Assembly: GCA_964404595.1 (NCBI GenBank)
Contig: CAYOKQ010000008.1
Coordinates: 1-40,395 of the forward strand
Origin: CAYJXA01 sp964404595
GTDB taxonomy: Archaea > Nanobdellota > Nanobdellia > Woesearchaeales > GW2011-AR9
Reading direction: 5' to 3'
Length of the DNA: 40,395 bases
Position numbers and translations under genes: made by a program. The notes below the pieces were generated by a model, which saw only the letters and a program-made list of their open reading frames with translations, did not search any database and was not told the origin of the DNA. Numbering within the stretch: the first letter of the stretch is position 1; each line of letters begins with the position of its first letter. This document shows positions 1-8,232 of the stretch, piece by piece.

Positions 1-3000
1 CTGGATCACCAATTTAGCAACATCATCCATATCTACTGCCCTAACTTTTCTGGCAATTTCCATCTGCCCCAGCAATTTGTCTTCCATGGTAGGGGCCGTT
101 TTATATGCTGAACACTGCACCCCTTTATTGATATTGTCCACTGGATGAGTATACCCCCACCCTTCGTATTGTGCGGGAGTTCCCAGGCGGTTATTGAGCT
201 GTTCAATTTTTTCTTGCTTTTCACCATGCTTGACATCCCGAGGATTTTTCAGCTGCAATGCTGCCTCGTAAAGTTCTAAAGGATATTGCCATACTACGTC
301 CATGCCGTGGACCTGGTCATCAATTTCGGTGGGATTAAGCGACGCAGTCAGAACTAAAGGGCTATCCATAGTCGACCCCCGGGTATTGGGTAAAAATTTA
401 CGGGAAAAATTGAGTAAAGCATCCATCAGCAATATGACGCACGCTTCATCGCCGTCACAGTCCCTTCTCAATCCAGCATGATACATAGGGTGTGTAAATA
501 ATCCCTGCGTTTGTGAAAAACCAATTATTCGTCCGACCAGCCCGGCGGAGATGTGGGGCGCCAACCCGATCACCAATTGCCCAACCAAATCTTCTTCTTT
601 TGTTATAGAATAAAATGGTTCCAAGCCATAAAAGTTCACCAGCAAATTATCGATAAAATTGGCCACTTTATGGAGCACTTGAGAGGCCGATTCCTCCAAG
701 GAGTTGAAGCCTGGCAAAATAAGGTCCTGCGGCTTTAATTCCAGTATTTGGTTGGTGTCAGCTAATTCCCTTCCGAGAATATCCTGATGATACCCCAGCT
801 CTTTCAATTTTTCGATGGAAGTGCCGATCTCTTTGGGCTTAAAATGGGTTATGGGCAGTTCCGTACAGTCGTATCGAGTGGTCCCCTCTTTATTGACGTA
901 AATTCCATGTTTGGCCCGCAAGATGCCTTTGGCCAAATGTTCCACGACGTGATCTTTGTTGGATGTTCCTCGTATCCCTTTGATTAAGTCCGGATATACA
1001 TTTTCCCGCAGCCGCTCCATCGCTTGGGTAAAAAAATAATTGATATCCAGATCAAGCGACTTATAAGGGGTTCCTTTCCCATGCCGGCATGAATCTTGCT
1101 CTAAATCCCCACAGAGGCGGCAGGAATATTTCTGAAGGCATTTTTGCCCGCATTCTTCACAGCGTGCATAAATCATGGATTTCTGGCAGGCCCCGCAGTA
1201 GAACAAAGGAAAAGTACTATGAACTTTTCCTGCTTTAAGTGCTGCCTGGACGCTGCGCAAGCGATCACCTTCCTCTCCGACTGGAAACATAGCCTGCGGC
1301 GATCCGGTCATCTGCCGCATTTTTGCTTTCTCTGGGCGGCCCATCCGAGCACCCACGAATGTTCCAGCTTTATCTTTTATCAATACTGGAGAAAAATGAT
1401 CCAGAAGTTCCAGCCCGTTCTGGGCCGATAAGGTCTGAATTTTAGCAACTGCTTTTTCGATTCCTTCCTGATCTTCTACTCCAAAACAAAAACAGAGAGC
1501 CTGTGCTTCTTTTTTCTCGATGACGACATTTTCTTTGTTGATGACTTTGTGCGGGATCCCGGCATGTTCCAGGACTTTTTTGCCCCGGTGGTGAGAATCG
1601 ATCCCCTCAAATAAAGGCAGGATGATTTTAGTAATTCCAATTTCATCTTTTTTTATTTTCGCCTCTAAGAGCCATTGGGCTAAATCTATAAATTCATCGC
1701 GTGAAAGGACTTTCCAATAAAAAGTGTATGCCGGATGCAAAGGTATGCCTAACCTTTTGCTGAGGCTGGCGGCTTCTTCAAAAGAAGGAGGAGAGAAAAA
1801 ATAGTCTTGAAATAATTGCTCTAGCCGCGCCACCCCCATGGTAAGTTCCATCGCCATTTCTTTTTTGCCTGGGCCAGGAAATTTTTCATCCAGTGCCTTT
1901 TTCAGTTCCAAGGCCCACCATTCTTGACAATATCCCGCCGGACATAATTTCTGACCATTTTCAGAAAAATCACCATAATTAAACAAGATATCGCCCAGAT
2001 ACAGAATTTCTTCAACTTCTGAATTTACTTTCTTTGCTTCTTCCTCTGATTGCAGCGCCATGACGCTCCCATCTTTCAGGAGGACAATGGGGCCTTCGAG
2101 CACGTCGCACACTGTTACCGAGGCCGCTTTTCCCGGCCGTTCCACTTTCAGCTGCGTTCCGATAGCAATGAATTTATCAAGCACTATTAAAGTGGCTGGA
2201 TGCAGCCCGGCAGCAGAAAATCCCGTCGTCCTGGTTCTTCCATAGCGCAGCCGTAATCCCCCCTCTGCTAAAGGATGAGTGATAATGGGCCTTCCTGCTA
2301 CGAGATCCATGATGAAAGTATTGTTAGCTTTTACTTTCTGTTCGCCTAGCTCAGGCTGTGAAGATTTGGCGCCGTGAGCTGCATGCACTTTTTCTTTCAA
2401 GGCAATAAAATCTTTGAGCCACTCCCATTCCAGACCTTCTTCTTTTCCCCATTTGGATAATCGTTTCCATAGCTTGGGCGCTTTTTGGCATAGCCCTTCT
2501 GCCAGCACCAGCGCCATCCCTCCGCGGATTAAGTTAGTTTCGATCCTGGGGAGGTCTTTGTGATTAGATACTTCAATTTTTTCGGTAGGATCCCCATCCA
2601 CCTCAACAGGGAGATGACCGACCATAAAAGCAATTTCTTCCTCGGAAGGAAAATATTGCAGGTTGGTAACCCGTTCATGATAATCATGGACCTCACCGAC
2701 ATATCGCTTTATTTCGGTTTCATCCGGATCGTAGGCAGCATACCCCATTTTTACCCGCACATAATCACTCAGAATAACTGAAATTGACGCGGCCGTCCCT
2801 CCTGCTCCGCGAATAGGGCCCGCATACTGCAGCGCAAAATATTCCAGGCCATCTTTCCTCTTTTTTATTTTTAGCCCGATAAACCCCTCCAATGGCGCAG
2901 ATACAATGCCCAAGGTTAGATAAGCAAAACCAACACGAATCCCAATTTCCATGGCTTCTTGTTTGGTTGGAAATGGACAATGCTCTTGTTTGGCAATCTC

Positions 3001-3279
3001 TTCAGCTATCGTAAATCCCACCCGCCAATCCAGTAGACCATATTTTTTCTCTAATTCAATAATACGTGAGGTAACCTGCGTTTGGGTAATCTGTGGTGCA
3101 ACCACCGAGATTAGACCAACGACCCGCTCAGCCATATTTTGGGCCAAAGGAATGGGGACTGTTTCTTCAGGATCGAACCCCTTTTTTCGGGCTATTTCCG
3201 CAATTTTGTAGCAGCCAAGCACCTGCTGGCCCAGTGCACCAAAATAATCCTGGATTTTGGCAGAAGCGGCGAGGCCCAT
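1..3279 (-). CDS. polC: DNA polymerase D large (catalytic) subunit DP2, partial
   Basis: This is the catalytic subunit of the archaeal replicative DNA polymerase PolD. The frame is open for all 1093 codons from the ATG at 3279 to the window edge, so the C-terminus (with the usual PCNA-binding tail) is missing. Visible family signatures are the N-terminal GPIRGAGGT segment, the RYGRTRTTGF / HPATLIVLDKFIAIGTQLK region near residues 340-365, a Cys-rich zinc-binding segment around residues 695-731 (paired CxxC motifs) and the active-site loop RDCDGDEA with Asp940, Asp942 and Asp944. The sequence runs straight through the DCDGD region without an intein; some archaeal homologues carry one in this gene. 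The start lies 2 bp after the stop of the small-subunit gene, so the two are co-transcribed. The identification rests on motifs and context and is very secure. Confidence 0.97.
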   Translation of the reverse strand, partial: MGLAASAKIQDYFGALGQQVLGCYKIAEIARKKGFDPEETVPIPLAQNMAERVVGLISVVAPQITQTQVTSRIIELEKKYGLLDWRVGFTIAEEIAKQEHCPFPTKQEAMEIGIRVGFAYLTLGIVSAPLEGFIGLKIKKRKDGLEYFALQYAGPIRGAGGTAASISVILSDYVRVKMGYAAYDPDETEIKRYVGEVHDYHERVTNLQYFPSEEEIAFMVGHLPVEVDGDPTEKIEVSNHKDLPRIETNLIRGGMALVLAEGLCQKAPKLWKRLSKWGKEEGLEWEWLKDFIALKEKVHAAHGAKSSQPELGEQKVKANNTFIMDLVAGRPIITHPLAEGGLRLRYGRTRTTGFSAAGLHPATLIVLDKFIAIGTQLKVERPGKAASVTVCDVLEGPIVLLKDGSVMALQSEEEAKKVNSEVEEILYLGDILFNYGDFSENGQKLCPAGYCQEWWALELKKALDEKFPGPGKKEMAMELTMGVARLEQLFQDYFFSPPSFEEAASLSKRLGIPLHPAYTFYWKVLSRDEFIDLAQWLLEAKIKKDEIGITKIILPLFEGIDSHHRGKKVLEHAGIPHKVINKENVVIEKKEAQALCFCFGVEDQEGIEKAVAKIQTLSAQNGLELLDHFSPVLIKDKAGTFVGARMGRPEKAKMRQMTGSPQAMFPVGEEGDRLRSVQAALKAGKVHSTFPLFYCGACQKSMIYARCEECGQKCLQKYSCRLCGDLEQDSCRHGKGTPYKSLDLDINYFFTQAMERLRENVYPDLIKGIRGTSNKDHVVEHLAKGILRAKHGIYVNKEGTTRYDCTELPITHFKPKEIGTSIEKLKELGYHQDILGRELADTNQILELKPQDLILPGFNSLEESASQVLHKVANFIDNLLVNFYGLEPFYSITKEEDLVGQLVIGLAPHISAGLVGRIIGFSQTQGLFTHPMYHAGLRRDCDGDEACVILLMDALLNFSRKFLPNTRGSTMDSPLVLTASLNPTEIDDQVHGMDVVWQYPLELYEAALQLKNPRDVKHGEKQEKIEQLNNRLGTPAQYEGWGYTHPVDNINKGVQCSAYKTAPTMEDKLLGQMEIARKVRAVDMDDVAKLVIQ

Positions 3280-3281
3280 AA

Positions 3282-4985
3282 TTATCCAAACCTCAATATT
3301 TTTATTTCCCTGGTTCTAAGATTGACGATCGGCAATCTGGCGGGTTCTGGCTTATGCCCCAGCTTTTCCTGAAAGGTAGTTTTGCCCTGCCAGCAGCTGC
3401 AGCTGATCATCGTAATTCCTTTGTAATTAGCAACACTGGAATAATGGATGTGTCCCGTGACAAAAAAGTCCGGAATTCTCTTAATCAAAAGAGGATCTTC
3501 AGAGTGTCCTGGGAAATAAGGCGTCGATTTGAATGCGGGAGCTAAATGCCGTCTTTTCAGTAAGAACTTCATGATGAGGTCGGCGCGTTGATAGCCTCCG
3601 CCGTTGCGGATCGATTCCACGTTGGCAACATAATAATCAAAGCTGTATCCATGATACATCAAAATATCAAATCCGGGAAAGGTTTCCGTTTTGCCAATAT
3701 TTACTGTGGCTGGATTGGTGACGAGCGTGACATTCGGCAGTAAAGAAAGTTCTGGAACGTACTCTTTATAGATTGCCGGTTGCGGCTCGGCGATATGCAC
3801 CACATCATGATTTCCCGGACATATGATTATCTGTTTGCTGGCAGGAATCTTTTTAATCAAGCGAGTAAATTCGGCATACTGGCCCGCGATATCTTTAATT
3901 TCTAATTCCCGTTCTTGTGCCGGATAAATTCCCACCCCATCAACTAAATCGCCCACCATAAAAATATATTTTACTTTCTGGGCTAATTCCCGCTGCTCAT
4001 CATTTCCAGCATTGCCATTGATCCAGTGTAAGAAACGGTCAAACTCCTCCCGAAGGAAAAGAGCCGAGCCAACATGGATATCCGAAAGGAAAATGGCATA
4101 TTCTTCTTCATTTTTGCTGACCTCCCCACTCTTCTTAACCTCAGAAGAAGGCACATCGGGCCAAATGATCTTTTCCACAAACATAATTTTTTCATTGCAG
4201 ACCCCATAGAAACCAATTACTTCATCCACCACCAATTCTTTGGCATCATCAAAAAGATTCACTTTACTTTTGGTGATGATGCCCTTTATTTGGCCGGTCA
4301 GATCTTCTACGGTGATCATAAGGTTTCCCGTTTTGGTCTGGATAATTTCCACTACTACCCCGATTATAGACACGGCCTCTTTCTCCGATTTGGAAAGCGC
4401 GCGATTAATAGTTAAAATGTTTTGGAGTTCCTGCCGATTGCGCAGTATTTTTTCAATAAAGAGATAGCGTGAGATAAAAAAAGAAGTAAAATCTTTAACT
4501 TCATATTTTTTAGGCACGTTTTGAAAGGAAATGATTATACTCAAAGGAGAGAGGGAAACAAGATCAGTAGCTGTAATAAGAGAAGCGTTGGGTGATTCGT
4601 AGATCGGTGGCGACTCTTGGCAAGCATTATTTTCAGTGGTAAATATTGCAGAATGATCCTGAAGCTGGGCTTCTAAGTTAGAAAGCTCTTGGGGCTGGGC
4701 TTGGAGAGAAATTTGCAGAGATGAATTGCGAAACTCGCGTAGATGGCTTTGATATAATTCATCGTCCCGCTCCCGCTCTGCTTCCACCCGAAAGCCATCT
4801 AATTCATACCAGTCAACCAAGCAGGTAGATGAAGACAACACTTGCGCATAATCAGAATTTAAAACCAGAATGTCGGCTTCTGCTTCAATGCGTTCAAGTA
4901 AAGATTCTTGCAAAGGCTGGTCCAAAAAATCTTTATGAACTAAAACCCCTTTTTCAAAGAGTTGTTCTATTATGTCTGGTTTCAT
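3282..4985 (-). CDS. polB: DNA polymerase D small subunit DP1 (3'-5' exonuclease)
   Basis: This is the 567-residue proofreading subunit of PolD. An OB-fold-like stretch around residues 205-275 (VSIIGVVVEII through VEDLTGQIKGII) precedes a calcineurin/Mre11-type phosphoesterase domain. All the expected metal-binding motifs are present in order: LSDIHVGS near residue 300, VGDLVDG near 345, CPGNHD near 392, MYHGYSFD near 445 and TGHIHYSS near 512. This indicates an active Mn-dependent 3'-5' exonuclease. The N-terminal 60-170 residues are poorly conserved linker, as is usual for the family. The start ATG overlaps the stop of cdc6 by 4 bp (ATGA), and polC follows after 2 bp, so cdc6-polB-polC is one transcript. 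The same gene order is known from the oriC neighbourhood of Pyrococcus. Confidence 0.97.
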   Translation of the reverse strand: MKPDIIEQLFEKGVLVHKDFLDQPLQESLLERIEAEADILVLNSDYAQVLSSSTCLVDWYELDGFRVEAERERDDELYQSHLREFRNSSLQISLQAQPQELSNLEAQLQDHSAIFTTENNACQESPPIYESPNASLITATDLVSLSPLSIIISFQNVPKKYEVKDFTSFFISRYLFIEKILRNRQELQNILTINRALSKSEKEAVSIIGVVVEIIQTKTGNLMITVEDLTGQIKGIITKSKVNLFDDAKELVVDEVIGFYGVCNEKIMFVEKIIWPDVPSSEVKKSGEVSKNEEEYAIFLSDIHVGSALFLREEFDRFLHWINGNAGNDEQRELAQKVKYIFMVGDLVDGVGIYPAQERELEIKDIAGQYAEFTRLIKKIPASKQIIICPGNHDVVHIAEPQPAIYKEYVPELSLLPNVTLVTNPATVNIGKTETFPGFDILMYHGYSFDYYVANVESIRNGGGYQRADLIMKFLLKRRHLAPAFKSTPYFPGHSEDPLLIKRIPDFFVTGHIHYSSVANYKGITMISCSCWQGKTTFQEKLGHKPEPARLPIVNLRTREIKILRFG

Positions 4986-6184
4986 GAGTTTAGGTGTAAT
5001 GATTTTTCTAATATTTCTTTTAATTTTATGAGAACACCTTCTTCCAGCGGTACGGAAATTTCTCGGGTGCGCCCATAACGCCCTTTGGAAATTATTTTGG
5101 CGTTGATAATGCCAAGCATATCCATCTCGGCAAGCATATCAGAAATCCGCCGCTGGGTAAGTACATTAAATTTACATTGCTTGCAAATATTTTTGTACAC
5201 ATCATAAATTTCTCCAGTAAAAAAATTTCGGTGTTGGGGCCCCAGCAGAAGAATAGCATATAATGTAGATTGAAATTGTTTTGGTTGGGTCGTAGCTATA
5301 TGAATTATTTTGTCGGATTCAATTTTGCGTTCAGCTTCGTCAAGGTGCAAGACCCCCAAGCGCGGGGCACCGCTTCGCTCCGCAAGTTCTCCTGCCACGC
5401 GCAGTAAATCTATAGCCCGCCTGGCATCTCCGTGGTCCCTGGCCGCAAAAGCAGCGCATTTTTCTATAACGCCGGATTCGATAGAATTCGCCTTGAATGC
5501 TTCTAATGTCCTTTTGCGTAAAATATCTTGGATTTGAATGGCATTATAAGGAGGAAAAATAAGTTCTTCTTCTGAGAGGCTGCTGCGCACTCGAGGATCT
5601 AAATTTTCCGAGAAAATCAGATTATTGCTTATACCAATGAGACATATCTGTGAATTTTTGAGTTCTGCATTGATTCGGGTTAAATTATATAATATTTCAT
5701 CTCCAATTTTGCGGGTCAATTGATCTATTTCGTCCAGCACTAACAGCAATACTTTTTTTTTTTGATCTAATAATGAATAAAAAATATTATAAACTTCATC
5801 GGTAGGCAAACCAGTTGTAGGAATTTCCTGCCCAAATTCTTTGATTAATTGGGCAATAAGCCTATATTCTGTGTCGGCTACTTTTTTTAATTTGCAATTA
5901 ATATAAATATATTTGAGCGGCAATTCTTTCTTTTCCGCAATATTAATCATTGATCGTAAAATATGCTTGATGGAAAGAGTTTTTCCGGTGCCTGTTTTTC
6001 CATATACAAAAAGATTGGAAGGCCGCTCTTGCCGCAAGGCAGGAGCTAAGATATTAGCAATTTCCTGTAATAATTCACCCCTATATAAAATTTCATCAGG
6101 TATGTAAGAAGAAAGAAGCACCGATTTATCCTGAAAAAGAGTATCTTTTGTGAGATAATTTTCAAAAAAATGTTCGATTTCCAT
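4982..6184 (-). CDS. cdc6: Orc1/Cdc6 replication initiator
   Basis: This 400-residue AAA+ protein is the archaeal origin-recognition and MCM-loading factor. Walker A is GKTGTGKT at residues 62-69, Walker B is LLLVLDEID at 146-154, sensor 1 is GISNN near 184-188, and the sensor 2 region reads HGDARRAIDLLR. The C-terminal part, with the QRRISDMLAEMDMLGII segment, is the winged-helix DNA-binding domain that contacts ORB elements. The ATG at 6184 is directly preceded by GGGGGGAGG, which serves as a Shine-Dalgarno-like tract and is also the G-string of an ORB-like element. It is the first gene of the cdc6-polB-polC operon and lies beside the proposed origin. Its length is typical for the family and no motif is missing. 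Confidence 0.97.
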   Translation of the reverse strand: MEIEHFFENYLTKDTLFQDKSVLLSSYIPDEILYRGELLQEIANILAPALRQERPSNLFVYGKTGTGKTLSIKHILRSMINIAEKKELPLKYIYINCKLKKVADTEYRLIAQLIKEFGQEIPTTGLPTDEVYNIFYSLLDQKKKVLLLVLDEIDQLTRKIGDEILYNLTRINAELKNSQICLIGISNNLIFSENLDPRVRSSLSEEELIFPPYNAIQIQDILRKRTLEAFKANSIESGVIEKCAAFAARDHGDARRAIDLLRVAGELAERSGAPRLGVLHLDEAERKIESDKIIHIATTQPKQFQSTLYAILLLGPQHRNFFTGEIYDVYKNICKQCKFNVLTQRRISDMLAEMDMLGIINAKIISKGRYGRTREISVPLEEGVLIKLKEILEKSLHLNS

Positions 6185-6210
6185 CCTCCCCCCTTGATTT
6201 CCACTGCAAC
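6185..6210 (-). promoter_or_regulatory. ORB-like element 1
   Basis: On the minus strand the core reads TTGCAGTGGAAATCAAGGGG and continues into GGAGG next to the cdc6 start codon. It resembles the archaeal origin recognition box, a TTCCAGTGGAAAC-type core followed by a G-string. It doubles as the ribosome binding region of cdc6, so initiator binding could also repress its own gene. Confidence 0.7.
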
Positions 6211-6316
6211 TTTCAATTTGATTTTAAATTGTGCTTTCTGGTTGAATTGATTCTCTTTTTATAAAGCAATTGAATAATGAAACTATATATTACAGAATAC
6301 ATTTCGTGAGGGTTTG

Positions 6317-6335
6317 TTGCATATGGAAAATCAGG
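6317..6335 (+). promoter_or_regulatory. mini-ORB-like element
   Basis: TTGCATATGGAAAATCAGG matches ORB-like element 1 (TTGCA-GTGGAAATCAAGG) over most positions, with small indels and without the long G-string. It lies inside the AT-rich core, so it is a weaker candidate Orc1/Cdc6 site. Confidence 0.45.
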
Positions 6336-6483
6336 AATTTTCTTAATATTAATTTAATTATTTCTATATAGAAAAATATAATAATATATAATTAAAACAC
6401 ATAAAAAATAAAAAAGGAAATGAAAATAAATAAAGATTTAATTAAGAATATTAACAATATTAATAATATTAATAATAATAATA

Positions 6484-6496
6484 ATTCCACCTGCAA
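6484..6496 (-). promoter_or_regulatory. mini-ORB-like element
   Basis: The minus strand reads TTGCAGGTGGAA, which is the ORB-like core TTGCAGTGGAA with one extra G. It is short and has no G-string, so it is reported only because of its place inside the candidate origin. Confidence 0.35.
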
Positions 6497-6591
6497 TGAA
6501 TAAAAATTAGAAAGATGGTAAATAATCCTTTTTAAACAGAACTTTTTATTTTGATATTATCATTTATTATTTTTATAATTTTTCGATCAAG

Positions 6592-6620
6592 TTCCATGAG
6601 AAATGAAGGGGTGGGGGTGG
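6592..6620 (+). promoter_or_regulatory. ORB-like element 2
   Basis: TTCCATGAGAAATGAAGGGG followed by TGGGGGTGG aligns with ORB-like element 1 in the opposite orientation: a TTsCA start, a central GAAAT, AAGGGG and a G-rich tail. With element 1 it brackets the AT-rich unwinding region. Confidence 0.6.
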
Positions 6621-6720
6621 CAAGGAAAGTGAAATATAAAATAAATGTGCTTGGCCATGATCAATCCCGAGAGGCCGTAACCGGCTTCGATCGCAGGATG
6701 AATTGCGAATTGCAGAAACG

Positions 6721-6730
6721 TTTAAATATA
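6721..6730 (+). promoter_or_regulatory. TATA box of the SpoIIM-like gene
   Basis: TTTAAATATA is centred about 26 bp before the ATG at 6751, the distance expected for a leaderless archaeal transcript. It supports 6751 over the upstream in-frame ATG at 6703. Confidence 0.6.
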
Positions 6731-6750
6731 CTTCTTGCAATCTTTGGGCA

Positions 6751-7605
6751 ATGGTGCTGGAATCTTTATTTAATCCTTTTACAGTCAAACGTAAACCTTG
6801 GGAAATGTTCTTTGCTGGATTTATATATGCTATAATAGGATTGCTGCTTGCTTATTTTGTTTTTCGCGAGGTTGCCGGCATTTTAATGGTCTTTCTGATT
6901 GTTATGGCCACAATTCCTATGTTGTATATTACTATCAAGAATGAAGAGGAATTAGATCTTAAAATAGATCAAGAATGGATGCTCTTAAAAGAACACACCG
7001 GAGTTTTATTATATTTAATCTTTCTTTTTTTGGTTATTATTACTGCTTTGGTATTTTCATATCTTGTTTTACCTGCATATATGGCTACTTCAGTGTTTGC
7101 TTTACAGGAAAAAGCCATTTCTAATGTTAATCAAAATATCCAAGGACATATTACGGGAGGGGTTGCGCAATTAGATTTTTTTGTCAGAATATTTATGAAT
7201 AATCTTAAAGTTCTTTTTTTCTGTTTGGTATTTTCCCTATTATATGGAACCGGGGCCATATTTATTTTAACCTGGAATGCCAGCGTCATAGCGGTGGCAA
7301 TAGGGGGACTTATTAAATCAGAATTGGTTCAGGTTGTTTCTTTCAGTGGTTTTGCTTCGCTCTCAAGTTACGTGGGAATTACGGCTTTTGGTATTTTTCG
7401 TTATATGACTCATGGGATATTGGAAATTGCTGCATACTTTGTGATGGGGCTGGCAGGCGGAATATTATCAATTGCCCTAGTCAAACACAATTTTCAGGAA
7501 GATCGGGTATTGGTGGATGCACTAGATTTAATTTTTATAAGTATTGGCTTATTGCTCATTGCAGGAGTCGTTGAGGTTTATATCACCCCGCAGTTGTTCA
7601 CTTAA
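6751..7605 (+). CDS. SpoIIM/DUF95-family integral membrane protein
   Basis: This 284-residue multi-pass membrane protein has strongly hydrophobic segments separated by short loops. The opening MVLESLFNP...KPWEMFFAGFIYA and the later region with TWNASVIAVAIGG are characteristic of archaeal stage II sporulation protein M-like (DUF95) proteins, whose biochemical role in archaea is not established. The ATG at 6751 was chosen because the family signature begins there and because a TATA box lies about 26 bp upstream; an in-frame ATG at 6703 would add 16 atypical residues and sit before that TATA box. The gene is convergent with the RPA-like gene and their stop codons overlap in a shared TTAA. It is probably not functionally linked to replication. 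Confidence 0.75.
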   Translation: MVLESLFNPFTVKRKPWEMFFAGFIYAIIGLLLAYFVFREVAGILMVFLIVMATIPMLYITIKNEEELDLKIDQEWMLLKEHTGVLLYLIFLFLVIITALVFSYLVLPAYMATSVFALQEKAISNVNQNIQGHITGGVAQLDFFVRIFMNNLKVLFFCLVFSLLYGTGAIFILTWNASVIAVAIGGLIKSELVQVVSFSGFASLSSYVGITAFGIFRYMTHGILEIAAYFVMGLAGGILSIALVKHNFQEDRVLVDALDLIFISIGLLLIAGVVEVYITPQLFT

Positions 7606-8231
7606 AGTAATTTAACTCTGCCAGGCAAATTTTGAAATATATCTCCAATTTCTACTAATTTCTCAATAAGCTGTTCCGTCTCTGGGAAAGAGGATTGCTC
7701 CAAAATATCTTCGACCAGCGCTCCCTCGCCATGATCTAACTCTTTAATTAATTGCATGAGTTTTTGAGTTGGAAAAGGGGATTCTTCTGCCGATGGTAAT
7801 TTTATCTTCTTCTCTTCGATATCACCATTTGTCACGGTTTCCTGTTCTCGTAACTCGCCTCTCCTCACTTTTAACCATAAAGGAACCACTTTCTTAACAA
7901 TTTCAGGGGAGAGATATACTTCTTGATTATATGTCCGTGGTTTTCCGATGATTAAAATGGTGTTGCCCACTTCCAAAGCCTCAATGAAAGACAAATTTTC
8001 AAAGAAGCGCAGCACTATTTGCCCTGTGCCATCATCAATTTTAACATTGGTGATATTTCCAAGCTTCTCTTTCAGGAGGATCGTGGCAATTAAATTAATT
8101 CGTTGCACTTTCTCTAGCGAAGGCAGCATAAACCAAAGCCCCTCTTCTTCCTGAATGATTTTTCCTGCCACGATCTGTTGTATTATTATGTGTTTGGCCC
8201 CTTCACGCACAAGAGTTGGTTTCTGTTCCAT
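7602..8231 (-). CDS. RPA32-like OB-fold protein with C-terminal winged helix
   Basis: This 209-residue protein probably binds single-stranded DNA. An N-terminal helical or extended portion leads into an OB fold around residues 45-120, whose core includes VKIDDGTGQIVLRFF and VGNTILIIGKPRTYNQEVYLSPEIV. These are typical of RPA32 and of the RPA-associated proteins of euryarchaea. A linker rich in charged residues is followed by a C-terminal winged-helix-like segment (ALVEDILEQSSFPETEQLIEKLVEIGDIF), the same domain order as RPA32. An upstream in-frame ATG at 8267 would overlap mcm by 35 bp; the ATG at 8231 begins 1 bp after the mcm stop and is preferred. Co-transcription with the MCM helicase supports a role at replication forks or in repair. 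Confidence 0.7.
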   Translation of the reverse strand: MEQKPTLVREGAKHIIIQQIVAGKIIQEEEGLWFMLPSLEKVQRINLIATILLKEKLGNITNVKIDDGTGQIVLRFFENLSFIEALEVGNTILIIGKPRTYNQEVYLSPEIVKKVVPLWLKVRRGELREQETVTNGDIEEKKIKLPSAEESPFPTQKLMQLIKELDHGEGALVEDILEQSSFPETEQLIEKLVEIGDIFQNLPGRVKLL

Positions 8232-8232
8232 T

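Larger units (their letters stand above)
6185..6750. other. Candidate chromosomal replication origin (oriC)
   Basis: This 566-bp gene-free stretch between cdc6 and a divergent gene is very AT-rich, especially 6340-6560, with runs built from AAT, ATT and AATATT units that would melt easily. Outer ORB-like elements in opposite orientation sit at 6185-6210 (minus) and 6592-6620 (plus), each with its G-string pointing away from the AT-rich core. Two shorter ORB-like matches lie inside (6317-6335 plus, 6484-6496 minus). Archaeal origins typically show exactly this design, an unwinding element flanked by inverted Orc1/Cdc6 boxes next to the cdc6 gene. The polD genes adjoin as well, and mcm lies a few kb away. 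Function is inferred from layout and motif similarity, not proven. Confidence 0.75.

Noticed and set aside
6430..6485. AAT/ATT repeats as a microsatellite or CRISPR-like array
   Set aside because: The units are short and irregular with no spacers; an origin unwinding element explains them better.
6640..6715. tRNA-like fragment (a ccggcttcgatcgcagg stretch resembling a T-arm)
   Set aside because: No matching acceptor stem, anticodon arm or CCA-side pairing could be found around it.
6703..6750. Upstream in-frame ATG for the SpoIIM-like gene
   Set aside because: It lies before the TATA box at 6721-6730 and adds residues not typical of the family; 6751 fits both promoter spacing and the MVLESL start.
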